Part shown: positions 35,649 through 44,172 of the stretch, piece by piece
Layout of the letters: each line of letters starts with the position of its first letter
Numbering within the stretch: the first letter of the stretch is position 1
From: Arthrobacter sp. Bi83
GTDB taxonomy: Bacteria > Actinomycetota > Actinomycetes > Actinomycetales > Micrococcaceae
Assembly: GCF_918698095.1 (NCBI RefSeq)
Contig: NZ_CAKKLY010000012.1
Span: 29,307 to 93,306 of the forward strand
DNA length: 64,000 nt
Direction of reading: 5' to 3'
Made by a program: the position numbers and the translations under genes
Notes under the pieces: model-generated
Seen by the model: only the letters and a program-made list of their open reading frames with translations
Told to the model about the DNA's origin: nothing
Database searches by the model: none

Positions 35649-35754
35649 TCGGCTAGCCATGGCCTGAAACAAACGTCCACGAGTATCGATACGGGGGAAA
35701 TCGGCCGGCATCATCGGAGCCCGGTTGGCAAACTTGATGCGAAGGGACACACTG

Positions 35755-37071
35755 GTGGAACTCACTGCGGGAAACGTCTGGGTAATGGTGTCGGCGGCAC
35801 TCGTTCTACTCATGACCCCAGGTCTGGGCCTCTTCTACGGCGGCATGACCCGTGCGAAGGCTGCCCTCAACATGATCATGATGAGCTTCGTCTCGGCGGG
35901 CATTGTCGGAGTCGTCTGGGTCCTCTGGGGTTATTCGATGAGCGGCGGCGAAGGCTTCCTGGGCGTGTTCGGCAATCCGTTCGCCAGTTTCGGCCTCTCC
36001 AACATCGTTGGTTCTGACCTGATCAAGGCCGGCTTCAGCGGAACGTTCGCCATGGTCACCGTGGCCCTGATCAGCGGCGCCATCGCAGACCGGGCGAAGT
36101 TCACCGCCTGGGTCATTTTCGTCCCGCTCTGGATCACAGCCGTCTACTGCCCCCTCGCTTTCATGGTCTGGGGCGGCGGCCTCATGAGCCACGGCGGAGC
36201 GGTCAGCGCAGTCTTCGGACAGGTCATCGACTTCGCCGGCGGCACCGTCGTCGAAATCAGCTCCGGCATCGCTGCCCTGGTTCTTGCCCTCATCATCGGC
36301 AAGCGCCACGGCTTCGGCAAGGACGCCAGCCACCGGCCGCACAACGTCCCGTTCATCATGCTCGGCGCGGGGATCCTCTGGTTCGGCTGGTTCGGTTTCA
36401 ACGCCGGCGCAGCCACCACCGCCGAGCAGGCCGGACTGATCTGGATCAACACGCTTGCGGCTCCGGCAGCGGCGATGCTCAGCTGGCTCGTCACCGAAAA
36501 AGTCCGCCATGGCCACCCGACTTCGCTGGGTGCTGCGTCCGGCGCCGTCGCCGGCCTGGTCGCCATCACTCCCGCCTGCGCCAACGTCAGTCCTGTCGCC
36601 GCGGTGGCCCTCGGTTTGGTTGCCGGGTTTGCTTCGGCCATGTTCGTGGAGCTGAAGTACAAGTTTGGATTTGACGATTCGCTCGACGTAGTCGGTGTCC
36701 ACCTCGGTGCCGGGCTTGTCGGCACACTGGCCCTGGGCTTCATCGCCCTGCCCGTCAACGGCGAAGGCGGCGGCCTCTTCTACGGCGGCGGCATCCAGCA
36801 GCTCGTTGCCCAGACTGTTGCCGTCCTCATCACCCTTGCACTGTCCGCGTTCATGACGGCCGTCATCGGCATCGCCCTCCACAAGACCATCGGCTTCCGT
36901 GTCAGCCATGAGGACGAGGTCACGGGCGTAGACCTGACCGAGCACGCCGAGACCGCGTACGAGTTCGGCGGACTTGGCCCAAGCCAGTTCCACCCGCTCC
37001 GCCAGCACATCCACACCATGCCGTCGGCGCAGCAGAGCGTCCAGCCCGAGCCGGAAACGGTCAGCGCCTAA
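35755..37071 (+). CDS. amtB: Ammonium transporter Amt
   Basis: A 438-residue eleven-TM ammonium channel/transporter. Family motifs are LVLLMTPGLGLFYGGMTRAK, DFAGGTVVEISSGIAALVLA (a conserved gate/pore region), GAGILWFGWFGFNAGAA, and the pore histidine region VVGVHLGAGLVGTLALGF. The GTG start gives MELTAGNVWVMVSAAL, preceded by GAAGGGA; upstream codons in frame are unlike the family. The cytoplasmic tail is long. No glnK or glnD follows, unlike many bacteria. GlnR-like sites upstream suggest nitrogen-limitation control. Confidence 0.95.
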   Translation: MELTAGNVWVMVSAALVLLMTPGLGLFYGGMTRAKAALNMIMMSFVSAGIVGVVWVLWGYSMSGGEGFLGVFGNPFASFGLSNIVGSDLIKAGFSGTFAMVTVALISGAIADRAKFTAWVIFVPLWITAVYCPLAFMVWGGGLMSHGGAVSAVFGQVIDFAGGTVVEISSGIAALVLALIIGKRHGFGKDASHRPHNVPFIMLGAGILWFGWFGFNAGAATTAEQAGLIWINTLAAPAAAMLSWLVTEKVRHGHPTSLGAASGAVAGLVAITPACANVSPVAAVALGLVAGFASAMFVELKYKFGFDDSLDVVGVHLGAGLVGTLALGFIALPVNGEGGGLFYGGGIQQLVAQTVAVLITLALSAFMTAVIGIALHKTIGFRVSHEDEVTGVDLTEHAETAYEFGGLGPSQFHPLRQHIHTMPSAQQSVQPEPETVSA

Positions 37072-37095
37072 GCGGCTTCGGGTACAGCCGCGGAC

Positions 37096-37749
37096 CTATA
37101 AGCCGGTCGAAAGCCGCAGCTCCGGCCGGCTTTTCGCCACTTCATCCAGTACGAAGGAGATTGCCTCACGGGCTGCCCTGCACTCGGGGCCATCGCCCGC
37201 GGGTTCCTCGAGAATGGTCCTCGCCTGGCTCGAGAACCTGTCCCAGTCACCCCTGCCGCGCCGAAGTGCCCGCAGCGGCGCCAAGAGGGCAGCACGGCGC
37301 AACCAGACGTCAGACTCCTCCGCCCACCGGTCCAGCACAGCGTCAGCCCGTCCCCTACCCTGAGCGTCGAGACCCTCCATCAGGGGACCAACGACGTCCA
37401 CCGCCAAAGGATCGACCAAGTCGCGCAATCGTGCTGTCCTGACAAAGCCTTCGATACGGGTCAGGTCTGAGTTCATCAGTAGCCGCACTTTGGATTGAAG
37501 CAGTACGACGGCGGCGAGGCGGCGTTCAAAAACCGGCACAGCCCAGAGCTCTGAACTCAATGCGGTGACCTCGTCGTGCGTCAGGTCGGAGTGGCGGCGG
37601 AGGGCATCGCGGATGGCGCCCCGCACCGCCCCAACCGAGGAGCCGTAGAACTGAAGATCGTCGCCAAGCTTGAGACGCATATCTTCGGCCCGATGCCACG
37701 CACCTTCACGTTGAAGGGCGATGTCGATGAACTCGCCAGCCTCACTCAC
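37096..37749 (-). CDS. AlkD-like DNA alkylation repair / HEAT-repeat protein
   Basis: A 217-residue all-helical protein resembling the AlkD family of DNA glycosylases, which remove positively charged alkylated bases such as 3-methyladenine. Typical segments are QFYGSSVGAVRGAIRDALRR, ELWAVPVFERRLAAVVLLQS, RDLVDPLAVDVVGPLMEGLD and DAVLDRWAEESDVWLRRAAL; the last holds the Trp/Arg that line the DNA groove in the family. GTG start. It converges on amtB with 24 bp between stops. I have not verified all active-site residues. Confidence 0.82.
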   Translation of the reverse strand: MSEAGEFIDIALQREGAWHRAEDMRLKLGDDLQFYGSSVGAVRGAIRDALRRHSDLTHDEVTALSSELWAVPVFERRLAAVVLLQSKVRLLMNSDLTRIEGFVRTARLRDLVDPLAVDVVGPLMEGLDAQGRGRADAVLDRWAEESDVWLRRAALLAPLRALRRGRGDWDRFSSQARTILEEPAGDGPECRAAREAISFVLDEVAKSRPELRLSTGL

Positions 37750-37914
37750 CTGACTATTCTTTCCGGTCCCGCGCCGCGACGTCTAATCCCCCTGATGCAC
37801 GTGTCTTGGTCAATTGTGAGGGCTTATCCGAGCCGACGGCCGCGCCTATACTCGTTGCACCGGCTCTTTCACTGCGCAGAGGCAGCGACGGAATATTGAA
37901 AGGTCGAGGTCGCC

Positions 37915-38148
37915 GTGGTCACGAACCCGTTTCGGCACCTACAGCACGATGACTCTGAGGCTTCGAAGAAGCACAGGCACAAAACCACCTCATGGCTGCA
38001 GCGCGAAGAAAGCCAGTTCAGCCACGGCAACAGCAGCCTGTTCTTCATCGCGCATGACACGCCGTCGCCTCCCGGCGTGACCTGCATCCAGGGGCATGAG
38101 GTCAGGCCCGGTGAAACCACCTGCGACCACGGGCATCCCGTCGGTTGA
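37915..38148 (+). CDS. Hypothetical small Cys/His protein (77 aa)
   Basis: A 77-residue polar protein with two matching metal-binding-like halves at the C terminus: CIQGHEVRPGE and CDHGHPVG, i.e. C-x3-H-x8-C-x3-H. This resembles a miniature zinc ribbon. The N-terminal half is rich in His/Lys/Ser. GTG start with a moderate purine-rich stretch (GGTCGAGG) ahead. Codon use is weaker than in its neighbours and I do not recognise a family. Confidence 0.5.
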   Translation: MVTNPFRHLQHDDSEASKKHRHKTTSWLQREESQFSHGNSSLFFIAHDTPSPPGVTCIQGHEVRPGETTCDHGHPVG

Positions 38149-38355
38149 TCATCAGCGCAAAGGCACCCCCGGCCATTGAGTCCCGGCCTCGATCGTGGAG
38201 TATCGACAACTGCGACCGAACGGAGGAGGCTGTCACCGTACGCAATCTGGTGAATGGTTTGCCACGAAATCTGCGCGCGCGTGCTCATTCTGCTGTCGGG
38301 TTTCAGTATCTGACCTGACGGCCCATATCCACCCCACGTTGAAAGAAGGAGTGCA

Positions 38356-38733
38356 ATGCCCACTAACGTTGTCACTCAGCTGGATGTGAAGTCACACAAC
38401 ACCCCTGACGAAAAGCGCCGCCCGGATAAGGCCGCGGTCGACGTCGTCACGGTTGGCGACTACACCATTGGCCGGCTCACATTTGAGCCCGGATGGCGTT
38501 GGTCCGAGTCAATCAAGCCCGTGGTCAATACCGACTCGTGCCAGAACAGCCACGTCGGCTTCTGCGTCGCCGGGAAACTGGTCGTCGAAACGACTGATGG
38601 GAAACGTATCAACATCACTCAGGGCGATTCGTACACCATCCCGCCAGGCCACGACGCCTGGGTCGAAGGAGACGACTCGTTTACGGGCATCGAGTTCCTG
38701 AGCGCTGCCACGTTCGCCAAGGCGGCGGACTAG
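38356..38733 (+). CDS. Cupin domain protein
   Basis: A 125-residue single-domain cupin. Visible motifs are RLTFEPGWRWSESIKPVVNT, CQNSHVGFCVAGKLVVETTD (first cupin motif, with one histidine) and GDSYTIPPGHDAWVEGDD (second motif with a His). Similar actinobacterial cupins annotated as of unknown function have the same N-terminal PDKAAVDVVTVGDYTIGR. It is cytoplasmic, with no signal peptide. The ATG follows GAAGGAG, a strong ribosome site. It is followed by a repeat-rich non-coding stretch. Confidence 0.87.
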   Translation: MPTNVVTQLDVKSHNTPDEKRRPDKAAVDVVTVGDYTIGRLTFEPGWRWSESIKPVVNTDSCQNSHVGFCVAGKLVVETTDGKRINITQGDSYTIPPGHDAWVEGDDSFTGIEFLSAATFAKAAD

Positions 38734-38793
38734 CCTTACTGCGCCGCCTTGCCGGCTCCCGACGCGGTTTTTGCCTGCAGTCTTTGGGTCCGC

Positions 38794-38877
38794 GCCGGCT
38801 TCCCGGATCGGTGGGCCGGCTTCCCGGATCGGTGGGCCGGCTTCCCGGATCGGTGGGCCGACTTCCCGGATCGGTGA
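38794..38877. repeat. Four tandem copies of a 21-bp unit
   Basis: Unit GCCGGCTTCCCGGATCGGTGG occurs at 38794, 38815 and 38836 identically (described here by its first 20 bases GCCGGCTTCCCGGATCGGTG), and at 38857 with two changes. Being a multiple of 3 it keeps open frames on both strands (HRSGKPA or TDPGSRP repeats), but no credible gene surrounds it. Confidence 0.9.
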
Positions 38878-38899
38878 CCAGGGAACCTGGCCACCGATC
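38869..38899. terminator. Strong hairpin after the cupin gene and tandem repeats
   Basis: GATCGGTG (38869-38876) pairs with CACCGATC (38892-38899), and CCAGG pairs with CCTGG inside, with one A/C mismatch and a GAA loop. The left arm is the end of the fourth 21-bp repeat. It could end cupin transcription, but there is no T-tract after it. Confidence 0.5.
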
Positions 38900-39346
38900 C
38901 CTCGGACGCTTGAACACCGGGAGCCCGCTGCATGCAGGCGCCGTTAGATGCGCCAATAGCGCTGATCGGTAGCGGGCAGAGCCCGCGCTGAACGGCAGCG
39001 TCGGTCCCACGGGGCCGTTGCGCCCGAAACGTCAAAATCGCCAGCCGACGCCTGCTCCTGCATGGTGACCATTCCCATGCGACCGGACATTGCCAAGCAC
39101 TCGATTCCATCCTGTCAACCGATTTCGGTTTGCAGTCAATGGTCACGAACAGGTAACGTTGGCGACTGGCCCGGAGGGCTGGCCCGAAAACCGGGCCCCG
39201 GATGCCTGAACGCAGGGCTCTGGACCCGTCGGGCGGCACCGTTGCCGCCCCGGCTCCCGTAAAGGGGGCCGAAGAACTTCCGCATGCGTCATCACACCCC
39301 GGCTGTGGTTCGTGTGCGCCATTCCTATGCCCGGAGGGGTCCTCTT
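38900..39346 (+). promoter_or_regulatory. Long structured leader of the GH16 gene
   Basis: About 450 bp without a gene. The last 170 bp are rich in potential RNA stems: GGCCCG-AAAAC-CGGGCC (39181-39197), GGGCGGCA-CCGT-TGCCGCCC (39231-39250) and GGCTCCC-GTAAA-GGGGGCC (39252-39270), closely spaced and directly before the ribosome site. I could not match them to a known riboswitch class. Confidence 0.4.
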
Positions 39347-40198
39347 TTGTCCAAGAACAAGCTCGCCATAGCCATTGCCATCGGCGCCCTGTCCCTGACC
39401 GGGTGCAGCGTCGCGCCATCTGCAACCGGCACCACCAGCCCGTCGGTTGCCGCCGATCCAGCCGCGGGTGCTGCAGCCCCCGCGTCCTACGCACGCGGCG
39501 CTGCGGCAACGACGGTTGTGCCCGCCTCCTACCTCACCACAGCGAGCACAGACAAGCAGGCCGCCACAAGCCTGCGCTGGGGCCGGGTCCTTGCGGGCGA
39601 CGAGTTCTCCCGCGCCGGTGCACCGGACGCCACAAAATGGAGCGTCTACAAGGGTTCAGGGCACGCGGGCAAGGGTGTCCGCAGCGCGAAGGCCTGGTCC
39701 GTCGCCAACGGCGTGGCCACGGTAAAGGGTGACTCGGCCGGCACCACCGGCGGTATGTCTGCAAAGTTCGGGCGCCAAAAGTACGGCCGATGGGAAACCC
39801 GCATGAGGACCAGCGCCCGGGCACCGCAGTACCATCCGGTCCTGATCCTCTGGCCCAACAGCAGCACGGGACCGAAATGCTCCGAGATCGACTATGCCGA
39901 GGGCACCTCTGATACCACCAAGATGAAGTTCTTCCTGCACTACGCCTGCGGCGGCTCCAGTTCCCAGACCACGATGGCGAAGGCCGTTGATACGACGCAG
40001 TGGCACAACTACGCGGTGGAATGGACTCCTTCCGGCATCACCGGATACATCGACGGCGTGAAGACCTTCACCGACACCAACCGGGCGCACCTGCCGTCGG
40101 TTGCCATGCACCAGACACTGCAGCTCGACTGGTTCCCGAACGGGGCACGCACCACGCCTTCTCAGATGCAGGTCGACTGGGTCCGCGTCTACAAGTAA
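39347..40198 (+). CDS. GH16 family endoglucanase-like lipoprotein
   Basis: A 283-residue secreted glycoside hydrolase of the laminarinase/lichenase-type GH16 family. The signal peptide MSKNKLAIAIAIGALSLTGC ends in lipobox LTGC, followed by an Ala/Thr/Ser linker. The catalytic motif E-x-D-x2-E is present in CSEIDYAEGTSD, with WETRMRTSARAPQYHPVLIL before and HNYAVEWTPSGITGYIDGVK after it. The likely substrate is a beta-1,3/1,4-glucan. I chose TTG 39347 because GGAGGGG lies 7 nt upstream and this gives a proper signal peptide; an upstream ATG (39284) would not. Confidence 0.88.
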   Translation: MSKNKLAIAIAIGALSLTGCSVAPSATGTTSPSVAADPAAGAAAPASYARGAAATTVVPASYLTTASTDKQAATSLRWGRVLAGDEFSRAGAPDATKWSVYKGSGHAGKGVRSAKAWSVANGVATVKGDSAGTTGGMSAKFGRQKYGRWETRMRTSARAPQYHPVLILWPNSSTGPKCSEIDYAEGTSDTTKMKFFLHYACGGSSSQTTMAKAVDTTQWHNYAVEWTPSGITGYIDGVKTFTDTNRAHLPSVAMHQTLQLDWFPNGARTTPSQMQVDWVRVYK

Positions 40199-40304
40199 GA
40201 CGGGCACCAACGCAGGCCTGGCGGGTCCCTGTTTCCTCCCCTCCCTCAAACCGGGAGCGGGAGGAGCATCGGGGCAGCTTCCGCACCGCCCAGGGCCTGC
40301 CTGC

Positions 40305-40724
40305 TCAGTCCCCTGAGCGGCCGGGTCGGCGTCCGGACAGGTCCTGCACCGCTTGCTGGATGCCCACATCTTCGCGCTCGACATTTTCAAGGTAGAGGCG
40401 GCCTGCGGTGATGAAGTCTCCAGCCACTTCGAAAAGGGTCACCCCACGGACCTGGAACCGCTGCCCGTCAGTGCGGTTTCCGGACCACAACCATTCGCTC
40501 CATGTGGTGTTGCCGTCGTCGACTGAACGGACCACTTCCGCGCGGAAATCAGGAATGCCGGCAAACATCGCCCGCCAGTTTGCGTGCATTTGGGCCCGGC
40601 CAACGAAGGCCCTGCCAGGATGCGCCGGCTGCTCGCTTCGGTAGTCCTCGTGGAACAGCGCGGCTGCCGCTTCGAGGTCATGGGCGTTCATTGCCGCCGC
40701 CAGTCGATCAACAATTTCACTCAC
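40305..40724 (-). CDS. SnoaL-like / NTF2-fold protein
   Basis: A 139-residue protein of the NTF2-like SnoaL group. MSEIVDRLAAAMNAHDLEAA begins the helical part, LFHEDYRSEQPAHPGRAFVG and WRAMFAGIPDFRAEVVRSVD follow, and GVTLFEVAGDFITAGRLYLE closes the cone-shaped sheet. Family members are polyketide cyclases, isomerases or ligand-binding proteins; the role here is unknown. It lies 21 bp downstream of the aminotransferase on the same strand and may be co-transcribed. Confidence 0.85.
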   Translation of the reverse strand: MSEIVDRLAAAMNAHDLEAAAALFHEDYRSEQPAHPGRAFVGRAQMHANWRAMFAGIPDFRAEVVRSVDDGNTTWSEWLWSGNRTDGQRFQVRGVTLFEVAGDFITAGRLYLENVEREDVGIQQAVQDLSGRRPGRSGD

Positions 40725-40745
40725 CAGTTCGCTCCCCTTCAGTTG

Positions 40746-41978
40746 CTAACTGCTCCGGTAGGCCGCAAGGAACGCGGAGATTCTGCGCACTGCTTCCTCG
40801 ATGTCTTCCACGGATGGAAGGATGACGAAGCGGAAATGGTCAGGCTCGGGCCAATTGAACGCCGTTCCGTGCGAAACCAGGATCTTCTGGTCCCGCAGCA
40901 GATCCAGGACAAACTGCTCGTCGTTCTTTACCGGATAGAGCTCTGGATCAAGGCGTGGAAACAAATACATTGCTCCCGCAGCGGGGACGCACGTCACGCC
41001 GGGTATGGCGGTGAGCAGTTTCAGCGCTCGGTCACGCTGTTCCCGCAGTCTTCCCCCGGGCCGGATCAGCGCATCGATGCTCTGGTAGCCGCCGAGACAG
41101 GTTTGAATCGCGTGCTGGGCAGGGACGTTGGGACACAGGCGGAGGGAAGCCAGCAGTTCCAACCCTTCGCGGTAAGCCAGCGTCGCCGCATGCGGACCGG
41201 TGACGGCCACCCAGCCAGCGCGGTAGCCGGGCATGCGGTACGCCTTGGACAGACCGCTGAACGTTAGGCAGCAGACATCGTCCGCCACTGCGGCAGTGTG
41301 GATGTGCTCGGCGTCCTCATAGCGGATTTTCTCGTAAATCTCGTCGGAGAAAAGGACGAGGTTGTGCTTGCGTGCCAGGGCGGCGAACTGCTCCAGAACC
41401 TGCCGCGGATAGACGGCCCCGGTGGGGTTGTTCGGATTGATAATAACGATCGCTTTAGTGCGCTGGGTGATCTTCGCCTCGACGTCGGCCATGTCCGGCC
41501 ACCAGTTTTCGTCCTCGTCGCACAGATAATGCACGGGTTTGCCGCCGGTGAGCGAAACGGCGGCGGTCCACAAGGGGTAATCGGGAGCAGGGATGAGAAC
41601 TTCGTCACCGTTTTCCATGAATGCCTGAAGACTCATGGAAATGAGTTCGCTGACACCGTTGCCAATGAATATATCCTCGACGCCAATCTGCAGGAGACCC
41701 CTGGTCTGGTAATACTGTGAGATGGCGGTGCGGGCCGAGAAAATGCCCTTGGAATCGCTGTAGCCCTGGGCGCCGCGCAAGTGGTGGATCATGTCCACCA
41801 CTACGGATTCAGGCGCTTCAAGTCCGAATTGCGCGGTGTCCCCGAGATTCATTTTGAGAATCCTGTGTCCCTCGGCCTCCATTTGCTTGGCCGTCTGGAG
41901 CAGGGGTCCTCGGAGTTCATACCGGACGTTCTGGAGTTTGCTGGAGAGCTGCATCGGACGCATGGTTGATCTTTTCAT
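40746..41978 (-). CDS. Class I/II aminotransferase, AlaA-like
   Basis: A PLP-dependent transaminase of 410 residues, close to the AlaA-type glutamate-pyruvate aminotransferases. Hallmarks are KMNLGDTAQFGLEAPESVVV, the ring-stacking and N-D-x-Y region IINPNNPTGAVYPRQVLEQF, LVLFSDEIYEKIRYED, and the Schiff-base lysine in FSGLSKAYRMPGYRAGW. It probably forms alanine from pyruvate and glutamate. I start at ATG 41976-41978 (MKRSTMRPM) with GGCGGG upstream; the longer open frame toward 42089 overlaps the promoter of the divergent RNase Z gene. Confidence 0.92.
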   Translation of the reverse strand: MKRSTMRPMQLSSKLQNVRYELRGPLLQTAKQMEAEGHRILKMNLGDTAQFGLEAPESVVVDMIHHLRGAQGYSDSKGIFSARTAISQYYQTRGLLQIGVEDIFIGNGVSELISMSLQAFMENGDEVLIPAPDYPLWTAAVSLTGGKPVHYLCDEDENWWPDMADVEAKITQRTKAIVIINPNNPTGAVYPRQVLEQFAALARKHNLVLFSDEIYEKIRYEDAEHIHTAAVADDVCCLTFSGLSKAYRMPGYRAGWVAVTGPHAATLAYREGLELLASLRLCPNVPAQHAIQTCLGGYQSIDALIRPGGRLREQRDRALKLLTAIPGVTCVPAAGAMYLFPRLDPELYPVKNDEQFVLDLLRDQKILVSHGTAFNWPEPDHFRFVILPSVEDIEEAVRRISAFLAAYRSS

Positions 41979-42127
41979 AATCCCGCCATGCGCCACGTTG
42001 TTGCCGCCGATTTGTTTTCGCCAACCCGCGCGCAGCCCATTAGAGATATGAAGTATTGTGCCCCAGCACCCCATGAAGTTGCCCCGCACGATGGCCCTGC
42101 GCCGCGAGCCGGTGAGACACTCCCTTC

Positions 42128-43018
42128 ATGCGTGAATTGGTCGTCCTTGGCACGTCCTCCCAGGTTCCGACGCGGACCCGCAACCACAACGGCTACCTGC
42201 TGCGTTGGGACGGCGAGGGCCTGCTCTTCGACCCGGGGGAAGGCACTCAGCGGCAGATGATCCACGCCGGAGTCTCGGCCAGCCAAATCACGCGCATCTG
42301 CCTCACTCATGTCCACGGCGACCACTGCTTTGGGCTGCCCGGAGTGCTTTCGCGTATGGTTCTGGACGGCTTGGCGCATCCGGTGCACCTGCACTATCCA
42401 GCCTCCGGCGAGGACGTGGTCCGGGCGCTCGTGTCCGTCACGCCTCCACGCATTGACCTGCGACTGCACCCGCACTCGGGTCCCGGACAGATCGCGCCGG
42501 GGCTGGAAGTGCGGCCACTGAAGCATCGCGTCGAGACCTACGGCTACCGGCTCACCGAGCCGGACGGCCACACACTCCTCCCGGACCGGCTCGCAGCGGC
42601 CGGCATTGCAGGGCCGGACATTGGCCGCCTGCAGAGAGACGGCAGCTTGCGCGGAGTGCACCTCAACGAGGTAAGCGTCCGTCGGCGCGGTCAGCGTTTC
42701 GCCTTCGTCATGGATACGGCGCCGTGCCGGGGCGCAGAGGAACTCGCGGAAGGAGCTGACCTGCTGGTGGCGGAATCCACCTTCAGTGACGACGACGTCG
42801 ACCTGGCCGCCCAGTACGCCCACCTCACCGCCGGGCAGGCAGGCGAACTGGCCGCCGCAGCTGGAGTCGGCACGCTCGTCCTCACCCACTTCTCGTCCCG
42901 CTATGCGGATGTTAACCTGCTTGCCGGGCAGGCCCGGGCATGCGCCGGCGGGGCAACAGTCGTGGCCGCGAAGGACCTTGACAGGATCACATTCCCCAGC
43001 CGGCAGCGGACGCTGTAA
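42128..43018 (+). CDS. rnz: Ribonuclease Z
   Basis: The tRNA 3'-processing endonuclease of the metallo-beta-lactamase fold, 296 residues. MRELVVLGTSSQVPTRTRNH and LLFDPGEGTQRQM are typical tRNase Z starts. The zinc motif is LTHVHGDHCFGLPG, the His of PLKHRVETYGYRL follows, then the Asp in AFVMDTAPCRGA and LTHFSSRYADV near the C terminus. ATG start with weak ribosome site. It is divergent from the aminotransferase. Confidence 0.92.
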   Translation: MRELVVLGTSSQVPTRTRNHNGYLLRWDGEGLLFDPGEGTQRQMIHAGVSASQITRICLTHVHGDHCFGLPGVLSRMVLDGLAHPVHLHYPASGEDVVRALVSVTPPRIDLRLHPHSGPGQIAPGLEVRPLKHRVETYGYRLTEPDGHTLLPDRLAAAGIAGPDIGRLQRDGSLRGVHLNEVSVRRRGQRFAFVMDTAPCRGAEELAEGADLLVAESTFSDDDVDLAAQYAHLTAGQAGELAAAAGVGTLVLTHFSSRYADVNLLAGQARACAGGATVVAAKDLDRITFPSRQRTL

Positions 43019-43089
43019 CGTGCGGGACGCAACCTAGTCGTCATGAGCATACGGGCCACATGGACGCCTCTGCGCCAACGCGCGCACCG

Positions 43090-44064
43090 TCAGACGTACT
43101 TGCCGAACCAGGCCAGTGTGTCGTTCCAGGCGGCGGTCGCCTGCGTTTCGTTGTAGCGATCTCCGGTGTCGTTGTGGAACGCGTGGTCGACGCCGGGATA
43201 TACCTTGAGCTCGTGGCGGACGTCTGTGGCGGCCAGCGCATCCCGGAACGCCGGCATTGCGCCGGTAATCCGGTCGTCAAGTTCCGCATACACGCCAAAG
43301 ACCGCCGGCTTGATGGACGGGACCTTGTCCAGATCGGGAGCGGGTCCATAAAACGCCGAGGTTGCCTTCAGACCAGTCAGCTCCGTCGCCGCCTGCCAGG
43401 TGATGCCGCCGCCGAAGCAGTAGCCGGTCATGGCGATCCGGTCCGGATCTACGAAGTCCTGGGACTGCAGGTAGCCGAAACCGGCGGAAAAGTCCGCCAC
43501 GTGGCGTTGTGCTCCGGCCTTGGTCAGTGCCCCAGGGACGGCATCCCGGTCCAAACTCTCCGTGCCTCCCTCCCTGCTCAGCAGGTCCAGCGCCAACGCT
43601 GTATATCCGGCCTTGGCGAACCGGCGTGCCACGTCCTGGATATGCGGGGTCAGCCCGCGGTTCTCATGGCAGACCAGCACAGCGGGCCCTGCCTTACTGG
43701 CCTCGGAGCGGGCAAGGTAGCCGCTGACGTCTGCTCCGCCGGCAGGGAATCGCACCGTGGCCGTCACCAGGCCCGCCGCACCCTCAGGAACGGAAAGGGG
43801 GCTTTTCGCCCCCGGTACTGCGCCGGCGGAAGCCGCGCTCCCGGGAAGCGACGACGAAGGCGCCGGGGTGGGCATGGGATCGGTGCTGCGCGGAACTTCA
43901 TTCGGCGAGCAACCGACCAGCAGCATCGCGGCCGATGCTGCCGCCATGCTGCCGGTGATGAATGCGACCCTGCGAGTGAATGTGTGCTGGGTCATGGCGC
44001 CAGCGCGGTAATCGTCGAAGAATTCCTCGATCAGGTACTTCTCAAACCTGCCAAGCTGGGTCAT
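43090..44064 (-). CDS. Exported dienelactone hydrolase family protein
   Basis: A 324-residue alpha/beta hydrolase. The N terminus holds a cytoplasmic-looking helix, then FTRRVAFITGSMAAASAAML ending in a lipobox-like LVGC, so it may be Tat-exported (twin Arg) and lipid-anchored, followed by a Pro/Ser/Ala linker. The hydrolase domain has the Cys nucleophile in AMTGYCFGGGITW, the acid in FGVYAELDDRITGAM and the His in YPGVDHAFHNDTGDRY. Dienelactone hydrolases open lactone rings in aromatic catabolism, but this exported form may act on another ester. Confidence 0.87.
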   Translation of the reverse strand: MTQLGRFEKYLIEEFFDDYRAGAMTQHTFTRRVAFITGSMAAASAAMLLVGCSPNEVPRSTDPMPTPAPSSSLPGSAASAGAVPGAKSPLSVPEGAAGLVTATVRFPAGGADVSGYLARSEASKAGPAVLVCHENRGLTPHIQDVARRFAKAGYTALALDLLSREGGTESLDRDAVPGALTKAGAQRHVADFSAGFGYLQSQDFVDPDRIAMTGYCFGGGITWQAATELTGLKATSAFYGPAPDLDKVPSIKPAVFGVYAELDDRITGAMPAFRDALAATDVRHELKVYPGVDHAFHNDTGDRYNETQATAAWNDTLAWFGKYV

Positions 44065-44172
44065 GAGGGCCTCCTCGAGTTTTGCCGCAAATCCTCCTCC
44101 GAAGCCCGTCGTACTTCAAGGGGCGCGGTGCGACCGGTCCCGGTGGTCGTCCGCCGGCAACTACCGATCAGC

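Noticed and set aside
35806..37014. 402-aa minus-strand ORF
   Set aside because: Antisense of amtB, with Asp/Gly/Glu-rich composition typical of shadows.
39150..39346. Known c-di-AMP (ydaO) riboswitch before GH16
   Set aside because: Stems are present, but the conserved ydaO sequence blocks are not; left as an unassigned structured leader.
38736..39509. 257-aa minus-strand ORF with HRSGKPA repeats
   Set aside because: The repeat is explained by the 21-bp DNA tandem repeat; the rest is Arg-rich and partly antisense to the GH16 gene.
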